Positions 1 through 11,052 are shown, numbered from the stretch's first letter. The stretch is 64,000 bases of DNA from Lepidostoma basale (GCA_022606425.2 JAHDVF020001234.1:124001-188000); one strand, 5' to 3'. Numbers and translations are program-made. The notes: generated by a model from the sequence alone, not told the origin.

Positions 1-1170
1 TAATACATCGTTTCAATTAATCCATTGGATTTTTATGACTGGGTTTTTTATATCTCGTTTTCAGCTAATGAAATTGGGCATTACATCGGATGATTAAAAT
101 TAAATAATTTTTATTAACATGCCCCGAAATGCCGCAGCTTGACAGATTAACGTGGGAGCGAAGCCTTTGATTTTCTTTTCATATTGTTTGTATAAAAGTT
201 TACACCGGCAGCGAGCTTTAAAATGACCTAGGCCGCTTTTTTCTGTGACCTTTGCGTGTCGTGTCGCCTTCCCCTGCCACCCGCTTTTCGCCCTGTCCCA
301 TTTGCCACCCCCTGTTTCCTCCCTCCTCCCACCACGTTGCCCGCAGACTCTATTGCGCTAACCTTCACTCGTCGCACCCTCTGCTGGCCTGTCTCCCTCA
401 CAGCGCCAAACCTTTCACTTTTCTCTCCCTTTGATCGTCGTTTTGTGTATCGGAGCTTATTACCTCATTTAAAGCTCACGTTTCTCTTAATTAAAATGAG
501 AATATAAGACATTTAGATAGACAAATTAGGTATTGAAATCTTCTCTATTTTTTTCTTTCATAAGTTAAAAGAACAGATTAATGTTTCATTTGCCCAATTT
601 CTTACATTAGTATTTTTAGTCCACGTGGCAAGAAGCGGTAAACTCTTCGTAAACAGGCCCTAGCATCCTTTGGCCAGTATAAGAAGAAGTATTATTTATT
701 TAGATTTTTGCCAAAATATGAAAGAACAATTCTTATGGAGCTATTCAACAATATAATAATCATAATGTAAATAGGCAAAAACCGGATGTCATCAAGAAAG
801 AGTACGAGAATATCTTGAATACAAGAGAGCGAGAGAGGAATACTTCGATTCTCTGCAAAAGTATTTCAAAATGCACACGATGCGCATGCCCGAGAACGTT
901 TCTAGATTATTTTGAAATTTGTTCTGATTATTGTATGACAGTGTAGTAGACAAAAGGAGGACAATTTGGTATTGTTTATTGTGAAATTTTTAACGCGTGT
1001 AAAAAAATATATACATTAAAAGTTATATTTTGTTACCGATTGTACAGTGAACCAAGTTTTTAAAAGTAGAAAATCTTTAAATTTTCAGATGAAGCACTCA
1101 CTTTGTGGTGACATTTAAAAAATATTTAATAAATAAAACTATGTATTTAACCACGGTATGGTTATTATAA
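1..1170. other. Non-genic stretch, no feature recognised
   Basis: This stretch is AT-rich, with a C-rich patch around 255-440. Open frames in the patch read only as Pro/Ser/Cys-rich composition with no family resemblance. It may be intron or upstream sequence of the UBE2R gene, but no exon signal supports that. Confidence 0.5.
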
Positions 1171-1173
1171 TAT

Positions 1174-1575
1174 TTGATGCCAACTAGTTTCGTTATGAAC
1201 CGGTTAGAGGCATTTGAAATGTGGCTTCACCGAAGAGTGTTCAGGATCCCATGGACAGACAGAGTGACGAACACAGAAGTCCTGAATCGTGCAAGAGTAA
1301 ATAGAGAGCTGCTGACATTGGTCAAAGTCCGCAAGATTTCATATCTGGGTCACGTTCAAATATCGCCTGCTGCATCTAATTTTGAAGGGAAAAATAGAAG
1401 GCCGTAGGGGGGCAGGGAGAAGGCAGATCTCTTGGCTGCGCAATGTGAGGGAATGGACGGGAATCAGAACTGTGGATGAGCTATTCCGGACAGTGCAGGA
1501 CAGGGAAGAGTTTACCAGAGTGATCGCCAACGTCGGGGGGACCTGACAGGGCACTTTAAGAATAAGAAGTTTAGC
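1174..1575 (+). mobile_element. RTE-like LINE 3' fragment, AAG-type tail
   Basis: The frame opening at 1174 reads NRLEAFEMWLHRRVFRIPW and then SYLGHV, which matches the region downstream of the reverse transcriptase in RTE-like non-LTR elements. After 1400 the reading continues only through frameshifts, and the copy ends near 1570 in an AAGAATAAGAAG tail. The reverse transcriptase core is absent, so this is a dead, 5'-truncated copy. Confidence 0.7.
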
Positions 1576-1959
1576 TTGGACCCAAGCTTCATCAGGGCAC
1601 TATAACAACTAAAAGGAAATCTTTACTTCCGTGAATATTTCACGGGTTGCAACTAGTAATAATAATTATATGTTTATCGTTGACTAGTTAGTGGCTCATT
1701 GTGTAAATGTAGTTACATCCTGTTTGCTAGTGTGAAACACTATTTACTAATTCCTATTATGCACATAATTTATTTTATCTTCCGTTTGTTTTACGATGTG
1801 GTGAAATAATATTTTTATAATTAATTTAGCAATTTTGCGTTCATTTTAATGCATAGTTTATATGTTGTAATATTCTGTGCAACGTTAATATTCAGCACCT
1901 ATTGAGGTTCTATAGGTTATGTGTGGTAAGAGAAACTTTTTTTGCAAAAGCACATATGT

Positions 1960-2070
1960 TGTGAATGTAAGTAATCATAAATCAACATTTGATAATGCCT
2001 TAGAAAGGCTAAAGATGTCATTCCCATAAACTTATACATAATATACGTTTTCATTCGTATTAATTATTCT
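1960..2070. repeat. Partial copy of foldback MITE family M1
   Basis: The segment contains CATTTGATAATGCCTTAG followed by CGTTTTCATTCGTATTAATT. This is the right half of a foldback repeat seen in fuller form near 10024, 36186 and 53545. The left arm is not recognisable here. Confidence 0.55.
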
Positions 2071-2269
2071 TCTTGTTCATTTTCTTCGATGGTGCTACAA
2101 TCCAAATTGAATCTAGACCTCCTTTAACCTTTGCTTCAAATTTTTCCTATCGCCAGCCTCCGTCTTCCAATTTTTAACTGTTCTGGGTCTTTCTTCACGT
2201 CGTCCGGCACCGCAGTCGAGGTATTCTAATCTTTCTTCTACTCCCCGGATGTCCGGTTATTGTTCTCTT

Positions 2270-2430
2270 AGGTACCCGCGCCTCTTGTGATACCGGTGGG
2301 GAAAGTAATCAAACTACCGTACACGATCGCTTCGGAGATCGACGTCTTTCATATTAGTGAAAGTACGTTCAAAAGACAAATACTCTTGACTTTGGAGAGT
2401 ATCTTGTATTCCTAAAGTCGAACCATCTCT
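2270..2430 (+). mobile_element. LINE family B (jockey-like) 3' end, plus copy
   Basis: This copy encodes the terminal part of family B (a readable VIPVGKVIKLP-like stretch) and the 3' UTR up to GTCGAACCATCTCT. It is then joined directly to the tail of an inverted copy that starts at 2431. It is truncated on both sides. Confidence 0.65.
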
Positions 2431-2905
2431 CAAATCAAATCAAATCAGTTTATTTTCTTAAAAGATATTACAAACAATTATTATATAATAGTTTAAGACA
2501 TCTATAGAGAATAGGTAAAATATAATAAATATATAATACCAGGAACGCATGAGAGATGGTTCGACATTAAGAATACAAGATACTCTCCAAAGTCAAGAGT
2601 ATTTGTCTTCTGAACGTACTTTCACGATTATAAAAGACGCCGATCTCCGAAGCGATCATGTTCAGCAGTTTGATTGCTCTCCCAACCGGCATCACTAGAG
2701 GCAGGTTGGTTCTCAATGCTGGGAGATAAAAACAGTCTGTGCTGACGCTGTCGAAGATAACCATCCGGAACATAAAGATGGATAGCCTCCAAGATGACGG
2801 AATTCTCAAAGAATCCCCTGATAAGTCTGAAGAAATGGGTAAGGGTGCACCCATCCCTCCTTATCTGTAAACTATTGGTCCCCAGCATGCCCATGCTCAT
2901 GCGCT
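2431..2905 (-). mobile_element. LINE family B (jockey-like) 3' end, minus copy
   Basis: On the minus strand this reads the C-terminal part of a non-LTR retrotransposon ORF, including NLPLVMPVGRAIKLLNMIAS. It ends in a 3' UTR and a short TTTGA-type tail, seen on plus as CAAATCAAATCAAATCAG. It is the same family as copies near 10281, 16165, 34160, 45185 and 50700. The reading frame is broken, and two frames are needed to cover it. Confidence 0.75.
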
Positions 2906-3147
2906 CCTGGTATAATACATTATATTTTACCTGTTCACAAAATATGCCTTAACATAAACTTAACATAAACCGAGTCTGGCGAAACCGGTCGCTGTCTAAA
3001 TAAAGACAAAAGTGGAAGTAGTTAAAAAACATCGTTTTATTTAATTATTATTTAAAATGAACTTCCATCAAGAGATTTCAGTAAAATCATTTGATTATCA
3101 TAAACTGATTTGATTGAATTTAGCATTATCTGTACGTGTCCAGCGTA

Positions 3148-3243
3148 TATTGTTATGAAGAAGTAATCAAGTCGTGTAAAGGATTGAACCCAAGTCCTTT
3201 GGATTAGAAACCGGACATTCTGTCCCCTAGAGTGCCACCTGGA
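3148..3243 (-). mobile_element. tRNA-like SINE S2 fragment
   Basis: Read on minus, the segment has an A-box-like TCTAGGGGACAGAATG and a B-box-like GGACTTGGGTTCAATCC. A SINE body follows, with ACACGACTTGATTACTTCTTCAT, that resembles copies at 7938, 52350 and 61768. The acceptor stem does not close, so this is a SINE rather than a tRNA gene. Confidence 0.6.
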
Positions 3244-3769
3244 TTAGTTTATTTTTGCTTTAAACCGTTATAATTGACATTACAAATCTCTGATTAAATT
3301 CCTTACATTACTTTATAATGGGTTTTCTTCCGTTTGGGGTTCGTTGACTTGTATAACTGTATTTTTATTCTCTGTTCGGTTCTTATATGTCAAAGTGTCT
3401 AGCACAAAAGACGTTTTGTATTTTTAGCTTTATACAATTATGTAGAAATATATATATTTATATTTTATTTCTCGTTCTCTCTATAATTTTATGATGAAAT
3501 GTGTTTCTTTATTGCTTTTTATTTTATATCGTATAGTTTTCGAAACGACAGATCGCAGGAATAATACTTTCGTAATCGAATATTTTTTATAATATTGTGT
3601 CTTCGAGACTATGCTGTAATGTTAAAATTTCACAATTAACAATATCAAATTGTTCTCCTTATGTTTTATTTCTTTGGTATTGTCTTTTCGAGAGTACCAG
3701 CCCGAAGGCTTTTGCTCCTCCACATGTTGGAATATTCTTTCATAGATGTAGAGGTCGGATATTGTTGGG

Positions 3770-4240
3770 TGGTGAGAGGAAAATGTGGTAGGTTGGGTCC
3801 GACATTTGGACCTGACTACCCGGGTAGAGAGGAGTGTGGAGGGGTTTGGAGTGGTCTTGGATAGGGGTCGAGGTCTTGGATAGAGACCAAGGGATGGTGA
3901 CACGGAACGGCCTTAGTTAAGGACCGGTTGGTTCTGGGTACAAAACCGAGTGGGACGAGGTAGACATTGGGTGCGGACCGGTGGTCTTGGGTGGGGACCA
4001 ATATGGCAAATATGGTTGAGATACAGGATGGGATGAGGATGGTGGAAAATGAGGGGGTGGGATATGGGGCGTTGGGGTAAATCAGCGGGTCGGCAGTGAG
4101 TGCGGGAGCAGGGCAAGAAAGGGGGGCGTCGAAGTCAGGAGGAAAAGCAAGGGATGGAGGCATTCAAGGAACGGCAGCTGACTCGAAGATGGCAGCGAGT
4201 CGGGAAGATGGTAGCAACGGCAAAATACAAAATAGTGAGC
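3770..4240. repeat. G-rich low-complexity degenerate repeats
   Basis: The plus strand is strongly G/purine-rich. It repeats loose variants of GGTCTTGGATAGGGGTC, GGGTGGGGACCA and GGACCGGTTGGTTCTGGG. Open frames on both strands here read as low-complexity peptides. No gene is supported. Confidence 0.5.
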
Positions 4241-5300
4241 GATTACAGTGGCCAGGAACTGTGGCGGTTTTTAGCTGCCTGGCCTTGGGGAAGGCTTGCT
4301 GAGCGATGTACAACTTGGATATGAGAGCGTGCACCATTTGATGTTTCTTCCTTGTTGAAGCACAGTAAAATAATAAACCACCCATGATGATGTAGTACAC
4401 TTCCGAATAGTACTATTATATTTGTCAAAAGCCACAAAAAAAATTCGTGAGAAGTTTTGTAATTAGTTGTAAATTTCTGCATCCCCTGGACGCCATTTTG
4501 AAACAACATTTTTTCTTCAATTCTGTCATACAACAATAATCAGAACAAAATTCAAAATTAGATTCAGAATCGGATCACAATTTAAAAAAGTATTCCTCTC
4601 TCGCTCTCTTGATTACATTCGGATTTACCTATTTATACGAAAGTATTAAAATGAATGCAAATATAATATCAAAAATATTGTTTTGCCTATTGTGATTCCC
4701 ACGTGATAAACAACCTCTGCTCCTGTTTACGATTTAACGGATCACGTTTGAGTTGCGTAACGACGCCGCAGCACCGCTCCGGTAGCAACCCCCTTTCGTC
4801 GGCCGGCGTTTCTGACGCGTGTCCGAGGTTGCGTAACCGCGGCGATAATCAAGTTGGCAACTCTGAATGAATTAATTAAAAATGGATTAACGATGGTCTC
4901 GCATATGCCGATCTGCCGTTCGGTCATTGCGCACGGCGACTCGGAGAACCCGACCGCGCCGGCATGTTAGGCCGATAATCTTCCGAGGCCTATTACACTC
5001 ATGGAGAAAGTTTCGAATACGAATGTCCGAAATGTACAATTATAATATTTTTTACATTACACACGCAAAAGAGAGTCTTGCTGTTAGGTTTATTACACGC
5101 TGGGCGGCGAAAATTATTCATATTTATGTACATCAAATAATAATAATATGCTCACTTTTTATGCGCCGCGCCGTTTTTGTGATGCAATCACCTCAAGATG
5201 GCACTGTGACGTGTTTTAAATCTAAAAAATCTAAATATGAACGCTGCATCTGATATTCGCGATTGGTTAAAAAGAAAACTAAAACAAATATACAAGTTGG
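4241..5300. other. Non-genic stretch with a CpG-rich patch
   Basis: Most of this stretch is AT-rich. The exception is 4740-5000, which is unusually rich in CG dinucleotides (for example GTTGCGTAACGACGCCGCAG). The patch could be an old GC-rich element or a regulatory region. I see no coding signature. Confidence 0.35.
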
Positions 5301-5307
5301 GTTTTAA

Positions 5308-5590
5308 GGATTAATTGTATCTCAATAGAGACTTTGATGCAAATTGTTTTTTTTTGGAAACAGAATATGGTGGTCGAGGCGTTTACAGGACTTATGACCT
5401 GTCATTGGTTGGGTTAAGCGATCGCTTTATGTTAACAACATTCCCCATTCCGCCCTTCTTACGAACACACCACGTCTGACCATTTTTTTTTTGCAAGTTG
5501 TATATATGCAACTAAGTTGCACCACATTTCACATGTTACTAGTTCAATCTACACTAGCGCCATCTATTAAGCATAGGTGTAAGCATTAAG
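5308..5590. repeat. Dispersed repeat shared with 27685-28000 and 29340-29400
   Basis: The blocks TTAATTGTATCTCAATAGAG, ACTTATGACCTGTCATTGG and TTGGGTTAAGCG recur near 27690-27850 in the same order. The first block recurs inverted near 29370. This is a dispersed repeat of unknown class. The ends are not clear. Confidence 0.6.
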
Positions 5591-5904
5591 CAGAATATCT
5601 TTAATGCAATGTGAAAGGCTACATTTGCTAACCCGCAATGGGTACAATCCAGTATTTGTCTACAAATATTGGTAACATTCTTGAAGTTGGGTTTTAATTT
5701 AGGTATGAAATATGAAAAAATATGGGTTTTCAGCTTCTGTCGGATCATTTATGCATCTAAGGTACGAAGGGAGATTGTTCCAAGCTGATGGGCCGGCTAC
5801 GGAAATTTTACAGAACACAATTTTACATAAATGTGTATAATAAAATTTATACAAATAAAATCGATTGACTTGACAAATAATGAAATGATTATGTTACTTA
5901 AAAT

Positions 5905-6130
5905 GACGACCTTCGTGGCAGAGTGACAAGAGCTATGACTACCACACCGAAGGTCCTGGGTTCGATTACCGGCGATGACAGTGAGATTGTCACACTGTTT
6001 TTGGTCTGGTGTAGAATTCACGTGAAAATAAAATGGCGATAGATTAGCCACCTCTCATATGTCTTGAGAATCAATAGCTAAACAATTTTATCAAGTATTA
6101 GGGTTCAAAAAACCTGTTGTGTATAAAAAT
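5905..6130 (+). mobile_element. tRNA-derived SINE S1
   Basis: The head is tRNA-like, with an A box in GTGGCAGAGTG and a B box GGTTCGATTACC. The conserved body follows (GTGAGATTGTCACACTG, then GTAGAATTCACGTGA, then GAGAATCAATAGC), and the 3' end carries the ACCTGTTGTGTATA motif of the second tail subtype. It is one of about a dozen S1 copies in the window. The head is not a functional tRNA because the acceptor stem is absent. Confidence 0.85.
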
Positions 6131-6280
6131 GTGGAAAGCGATGGGAAACTACTCCATTTAAAGGCTCAAGTGGTATCCCAAGAGCCAGCTAAAATATTAT
6201 ACTTTGAATCAAATCAATGCCTCGACGAAGGTTTATAAAACGAATTTGATACGAACCGAGTTATTATAATGCACTTTTCA

Positions 6281-6535
6281 AACGACGACCTTCGTGGCAG
6301 AGTGGTAAGAGCTCTGACTCTCATACCGAAGATCCCGGGTTCGATTCCCGGCGATGGCAGTGTGATTGTCACACTGTCTTTGATCTGGTGTAGAATTCAC
6401 GTGACAATAAAATGGCGATAGATTGGCTACCTATCACATGTCACGAGAATCAATATAATAGCTAAAAAATAAATTGTATACAGTAATTGGGTTCAATCGA
6501 CCTGTTGTATACATAAAAAATAATAATAATAAAAA
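6281..6535 (+). mobile_element. tRNA-derived SINE S1, well preserved
   Basis: This is the best preserved S1 copy. It has the head ACGACCTTCGTGGCAGAGTG, the B box GGTTCGATTCC, the body with GTGTGATTGTCACACTG, a 3' end with GTATACAGTAATTGGGTTC and CGACCTGTTGTATACATA, and an AATAATAAT tail. It lies 150 bp from another S1 copy in the same orientation. Confidence 0.88.
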
Positions 6536-7074
6536 AAATGCATAATTATGAATTCTTATTGTGACAGGCAAAACATATTTTAACGCCAAGATGTTATAAG
6601 TTTGTCCATTATCAGATTGAACAGAAAAGGGCTTAGGTTGTCTTCTTGTCGTATACCTGTCATTTTTATAAACGATTGGCATAATTCCCAACATTAATTT
6701 CTCAGTATTTTAATACACTCTTTTTAAACCCTTCTTAACGAATGGTACTAAAATCAGCACTTAATTTATTCCGTAAAGGAACCAGTTCATTCTCAGAAAT
6801 CTTTTGACAGGATTATTTCGACATCAAAATGAATTGAAAATTATTTTCGTTCTGGTTTTATGCTCGACTAAAAGCATCTCAAAAAGGAACCTCCGACGGT
6901 CTATGGTTTTAAGCCTAGTGGGAAGATGATCATTTCAACGTTTATCTTAAACATTCGTTTCTCAGACTTCATTTCAAACTAATTAATTCGCAGTTTTTTG
7001 ATAATGTCATGACTTAACTTTGATCTTCAAAGTTTAGCGATAGGGAAACTTTATTTTATTGGGAGTATGCATTA

Positions 7075-7440
7075 ATTCGTGCGTTTTTTTCGAAAATTAA
7101 GGCTTTATTGTGAAAAAATGGTTATACATTCAATGTTCAAAGTATTGTCCATGGGAAGCTACGACATTTGTCCATCTTTCTGGCAGTTTGTGGATTCCAT
7201 CCCAAAAGAACTTCTCCGGCTTGGCGGCCAAGAACGAATCGAGCCAATTTTTGATACCCTATTCTGAAGTGAAGCGTATTCCGGTGAGGGCATTCTGCAT
7301 TGATCTGAACAAGTAGTAATCAGAAGAGGCCATGTCTGGGCTATAAGGCGGGTGAGGTAGAACTTCCTACCCACTGTTTTCCAAATAGTTTTTAACCGGT
7401 CTTGCAACACGTGGCCGAGCGTTGTCATGATTGAGAATTT
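7075..7440 (-). pseudogene. mariner transposase remnant
   Basis: Read on minus, broken frames resemble the C-terminal third of a mariner transposase: a catalytic HDNARP-like segment near 7430, a PPYSPD-like segment near 7360, and a C-terminal stretch resembling LPERW and SHGQYFE. The nucleotide sequence also resembles the intact-ended mariner at 22763-24050. It is a dead fragment. Confidence 0.7.
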
Positions 7441-7504
7441 TTGATAAACTTAAGGTGTTAAAACTGGAATTCCACAAAGACGAATTTGATTGTGAATTAA
7501 AACA

Positions 7505-7670
7505 ATATTTTTTTTCACTTTTGAGTTTATTTTTCTCGACATGTTTCGAAGATTTTACATCTTCATTATACGGATAACTATATAAATTCTAAACATATTG
7601 ATACGAACACTTCGAAATATGTCCAGAAAAATGAACTTAAGAGTGGAAAAACAGTGTTTTATTTCATAAA
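7505..7670. repeat. Foldback element with CGACATGTTTCG motif
   Basis: The left arm TTTTTCTCGACATGTTTCG pairs imperfectly with the right arm CGAAATATGTCCAGAAAAA, and the outer arms (CACTTTTGAGTTTATTT and its approximate complement) also pair. This makes a short foldback MITE. A related motif sits in foldbacks near 35790 and 62672. Confidence 0.5.
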
Positions 7671-7734
7671 CGAATTCACAATCATTTCACGTTGGTTTTT
7701 TTGTAATAATATATCTTACGGATTTGTTTGCGTT

Positions 7735-8220
7735 TGTTTGGTCACATGGAACGCACGGATGAAGGAAGAATGGTTAAGAAAGTATGCGTTGACGTGAATG
7801 GATGTGAATGGAGTATGGAGTCGAGGAAGTCCGAGGAAAACATGGCACGACCAAATGAATCAAAATTCAAAGGTCGGCCATGTTAGAAGTCGGAAGAATC
7901 GACGTGCGTGTATGACTCGTTGTATGAATGTGGAGGAACCGGGTGGTGGTCTAGGGGATAGAACGCTTGGCTCCTGATCCAGGGGACATGGGTTCAAGCC
8001 TGGACACGACCAGATTCCTTCTTCATAATAATGAGCTATTTTCTGCTCACATTGAAGATTGTAAAATGAATTCTAATATCATTGATATAAATCCTTGATG
8101 TTAGTCTTTAAAAAAAAATTTAAAAAATCTAGAGAGGTGTGTTAGGATGGAGTAGTGTGGCGGTCCATTCTTTCTGCCTATTCTTTCGGGTAAACGGCGT
8201 GATGGTTTGTTGTTGTTGTA
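7735..8220 (+). mobile_element. LINE family A 3' end, split by SINE S2
   Basis: The copy starts with the coding region around FGHMER and continues through RGSPRKTWHDQ-like and GHVRSRKNRRACM-like stretches. It is interrupted near 7938-8128 by a tRNA-like SINE, then resumes with GAGAGGTGTGTTAGGATGG and ends in GTGATGGTTTGTTGTTGTTG. The tail is GTT-type rather than poly(A). It is a degenerate pseudogene copy. Confidence 0.8.
7938..8128 (+). mobile_element. tRNA-like SINE S2 (Arg-like head) nested in LINE A
   Basis: The head reads GGTCTAGGGGATAGAACGC, an anticodon-arm-like CTTGGCTCCTGATCCAG, and then a B-box-like GGGTTCAAGCC. If the seven-base loop is CTCCTGA, the anticodon position reads CCT, as in tRNA-Arg, but the stem has a mismatch. 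The body continues with GACCAGATTCCTTCTTCAT. The insertion splits a LINE A copy. Confidence 0.7.
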
Positions 8221-8659
8221 ATATATCGTTTTACTTTGATTTTCACAATGGTTCCGTCACACGACGTAATATCGTCCTTGTTTGTGTTGCGATTAATGAA
8301 AATGATTACAATAATTGAAATAATTCGTCTTGGCCAGCCGGAGACACGGTGTGGTGGCTGTCCAACCACGGATAGGGCGAGAACGATTGGCGTGGCCATG
8401 ACACACATCCGCGCGGCCATGCGCAATGCCAGACGAATGTGGTTTGCCCATCACTAGACCGCGTTGGCCCATCACTAGACAACGTCGGCCCACAGTTAGT
8501 GGAACCAGACACGAATGAAAATGGTTAACTCCCTCTTCGTTTAATCTTTTATTTACGTTTTTAAAACTTATTCCAATGATCAAGTTTATTTTTCTAATTA
8601 AAAATATTGCACATTTTATGAAAATGCACCTAGTTACTTGACTTATATCTGAATTCCTT

Positions 8660-9276
8660 AAAAGATGGAGAAAGACATCGAAAGAAGGGTTGGTGCTGGG
8701 AATAAAATAAATGGCGCACTCAAAGTCATTACTGCAAATATAAATATATATCCACAGAAGCAAAGATGGCAGTACACAATGGAGTTCTAGGGCCAACCCT
8801 CATGTATGGAAGTGAAGCTTGGAGCTGGCAAAAGAAGGATGAAAGCAGGATAAACGCCGTAGAAATGAGATCACTAAGAAGAATTTGCGGGAAAACGTTG
8901 TATGATAGAATACCGAACGATGAAATAAGAAAGAAATGTAAGGCAGATGACTGCATCATGGATAAAATTAAAAAAGGATCCCTGAGATGGTTTGGACATA
9001 TGGAAAGAATGGATGAGAGTAGAATGGTTAAAAAGTTGTACACAAGCAGCGTGAGTGGAAAAAGAAGCCGAGGACGACCGAGGAAAACATGGCATGATCA
9101 AATTAATCAATTACTAAAAGGCGGCCATATTCGAAGTCGGAATAATCGACGTGCGTGCATGGTACGATGTATGAATGTAGAAGAAGCCCGAGAGGTATGC
9201 CAGGACAGGGCATTGTGGCGATCTATCCTCTCTGCCTACCCCTCCGGGGAAATGGCGTGATGGTTAGTTAGTTAGT
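8660..9276 (+). mobile_element. LINE family A, 3' half
   Basis: This is one of the longest open copies of family A. The open frame 8766-9260 includes PTLMYGSEAWSWQKKDESR, INAVEMRSLRRICGK, SLRWFGHMERMDE and RGRPRKTWHDQINQ, ending in SAYPSGEMA and a stop. The product is the C-terminal part of a non-LTR reverse transcriptase polyprotein. The catalytic domain lies upstream and is missing, so the copy is 5'-truncated. The end is GTGATGGTTAGTTAGTTAG. Confidence 0.88.
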
Positions 9277-9278
9277 TT

Positions 9279-9450
9279 TGATTCTCATGACATGTGATAG
9301 GTAGCCAACCTGTCGCCATTTTTATTGTCACATAAATTCTATACCAGACCAAAAACAGTGTGACAATCACACTCTCATCGCCGGGATTCGAACCCGTGAC
9401 CTTCGGAATACAAGTCAGAGCTCTTACCACTCTGCCACGAAGGTCGTCAT
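9279..9450 (-). mobile_element. tRNA-derived SINE S1 abutting LINE A tail
   Basis: The copy is in reverse orientation: GATTCTCATGACATGTGATAG on the left, then the GTGTGACAATCACACT body, a B box seen as GGGATTCGAACCC, and the head seen as CACTCTGCCACGAAGGTCGTC. It starts directly at the end of a LINE A tail, so one element may have inserted into the other's tail. Confidence 0.85.
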
Positions 9451-9534
9451 GCACATTTTATGAAAATGCACCTAGTTCATGACTTGTATCTGAAATCCTT
9501 GAAAACTAGTTATTGGAAACAAAAAAGTATCAAT

Positions 9535-9712
9535 GAAAGCGAAAATCGCCGTTCACAATGTAGTTCTGGTTCCAATCTTTAGGTATGGAAGCGAAGCATG
9601 GACCCAACAGAAGAAGACCTCTTGCATGTATGTGTGGTAGAACGATGTATGACAGATTTCTAAATGCTGATATATTGAAGGAATGTATAGCAGAAGCAAG
9701 TATAGCATTCTG
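9535..9712 (+). mobile_element. Degenerate LINE A fragment
   Basis: The region around 9550-9700 matches family A coding sequence: a PILRYGSEAW-like stretch, then a CMCGRTMYDR-like stretch. It has frameshifts and stops. It is cut off on the right by the MITE that begins at 9716. Confidence 0.7.
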
Positions 9713-9715
9713 TCA

Positions 9716-9954
9716 TTGAGGACCGTTTTCACAAAGTGAAATTTCTACAAAAAAAGAAGTTTTTTTGTGGAAATGGGTTCTTCCATGTGAGCTCGATTGG
9801 TGAAATAAAATTTTAACAAAACAGTATATGTGCGAAGTTGTAGCGGTTCAAATATCGCGATTTCATATCAAATGTATTATTTTTAACACGAAAAAACCTT
9901 CTCCTGAAAAATTTACATTTTGTAGATATTTCGCTTTGTGAAAACGGTCCTCAA
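9716..9954. mobile_element. Foldback MITE, 239 bp
   Basis: Terminal inverted repeats run about 38 bases, starting TTGAGGACCGTTTTCACAAA on the left with its near-exact complement on the right. The interior has no coding capacity. It is a nonautonomous DNA element; the flanks do not give a clear target duplication, so the superfamily is not assigned. Confidence 0.75.
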
Positions 9955-10023
9955 TTATGCTTCACCTATTCCAGTGAAAATGCACGTTTGTTCGGCTCTT
10001 TTATTGATTAAAATATGATATAA

Positions 10024-10165
10024 TTAATACGAATGAAAACGTCTGTTGGCATTTTAATATGTAATGTGACTGACATTTGATAATGCTTAAGTAAGGCGAA
10101 TCATGTCATTCCGTTAAAATATAATAAATTTTCTAGAAAACAGACGTTTTCATTCCTATTATTTT
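10024..10165. repeat. Foldback MITE M1
   Basis: The left arm TTAATACGAATGAAAACGTC and the right arm (seen as ACAGACGTTTTCATTCCTAT) are inverted. The centre carries CATTTGATAATGC and AAGGCGAATCATGTCATTCC. It belongs to a family with copies near 1960, 22325, 24440, 31195, 36186, 36790 and 53545. Confidence 0.65.
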
Positions 10166-10224
10166 TTCTATTCAGGAATATCGTAATAGTAAAAAAACCT
10201 ATAACTACACGGTACTACACCGAC

Positions 10225-11052
10225 TTTGAAAGGAACATTAAGATGGATACATGGAAGGAATGAATGAAGAAATAATGGTAGAAAAAGTAAGTGATTTCAT
10301 TTCATTTCATTTAATTTATTTTGATAATAATCACAAACATTACAGACATACAATTCCAAATCGTTTGCAATTACATTATAAAAATATAAGCATTAAAAAA
10401 ATAAAAATTAAGCTTAAGAATAAGAAAAAATCGTAACATTGATATTGCATCCCTGAGGCAACTCACACTATCACGAAATATGTCGACCTCCGAGGCGATC
10501 CGATTAAGCAATAAGATTGCCCTACCCACAGGCATAACCATTGACAGGTTGGTTATGCAGCGTGGCAAATAAAACAATCTGTGCATCTTTGAGAAGGTTA
10601 AATAGACAAATCAGGGACAATAGACATTCACTCAGGACATCCGAGTTCTGTATACGGCCGCCAATCAGCTGAAAGAAGTGAACTCCCAAGTGAATGTTCC
10701 TCCTTCTCTCCAATGATTGGTAGCTTAGCATACCTAGCAATAATTCAGTCGGAAAGAGCCATAATAAATCCCTGAGAAAGAAAGCGCAGAAATTTTTTCT
10801 GCACTCGCTCCACCATCAGAAAATATCGGATCCCAGGCGTGACCAAATATAAATGCAACTAGATATAGAGGAAGACCAGGAAAACGTGTCATCGAATAAA
10901 TCAAAATTGAATGTCGCCCACGTGAGGAGTCAGAGAAATCGACGTCGTGCATGACACAATGTATGAATGTTGAGGAACGAGATAAGTATGTCTGGAAAGA
11001 AACGTGTGGCAGTCCATTCTTTCTGAGACGGCGTGATGGTTATTTATTTATT
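10225..11052 (+). mobile_element. LINE A copy interrupted by LINE B
   Basis: Family A sequence (GATACATGGAAGGAATGAATG) stops near 10280 and resumes near 10840 with GATATAGAGGAAGACCAGG. It runs to GGCGTGATGGTTATTTATT at 11050. The gap holds an inverted family B copy. The A copy carries many substitutions and deletions and is not functional. Confidence 0.75.
10281..10838 (-). mobile_element. LINE family B copy nested in LINE A
   Basis: Read on minus, frames give LGMLSYQSLERRRNIHLGVH and a downstream VMPVGRAILLLNRIASEV, matching the C-terminal part of family B. On plus the tail is seen as TTTCATTTCATTTCATTTAA. It is more diverged than the other B copies, so it may be a subfamily. Confidence 0.7.

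Noticed and set aside
252..507. Overlapping open frames giving Pro/Ser/Cys-rich peptides
   Set aside because: They reflect a C-rich patch; two frames overlap and neither shows a domain, conserved motif or splice context.
4927..5253. 108-codon open frame in a CG-rich patch
   Set aside because: Composition changes along the frame and no domain or splice pattern is visible.
6284..6360. Possible tRNA gene
   Set aside because: A and B boxes are present, but the acceptor stem does not close, a conserved non-tRNA body follows, and a dozen similar copies exist. It is a SINE head.
7945..8010. Possible tRNA-Arg (CCT) gene
   Set aside because: The anticodon stem has a mismatch, and the same sequence recurs with a SINE body at 61768. 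It also interrupts a LINE.
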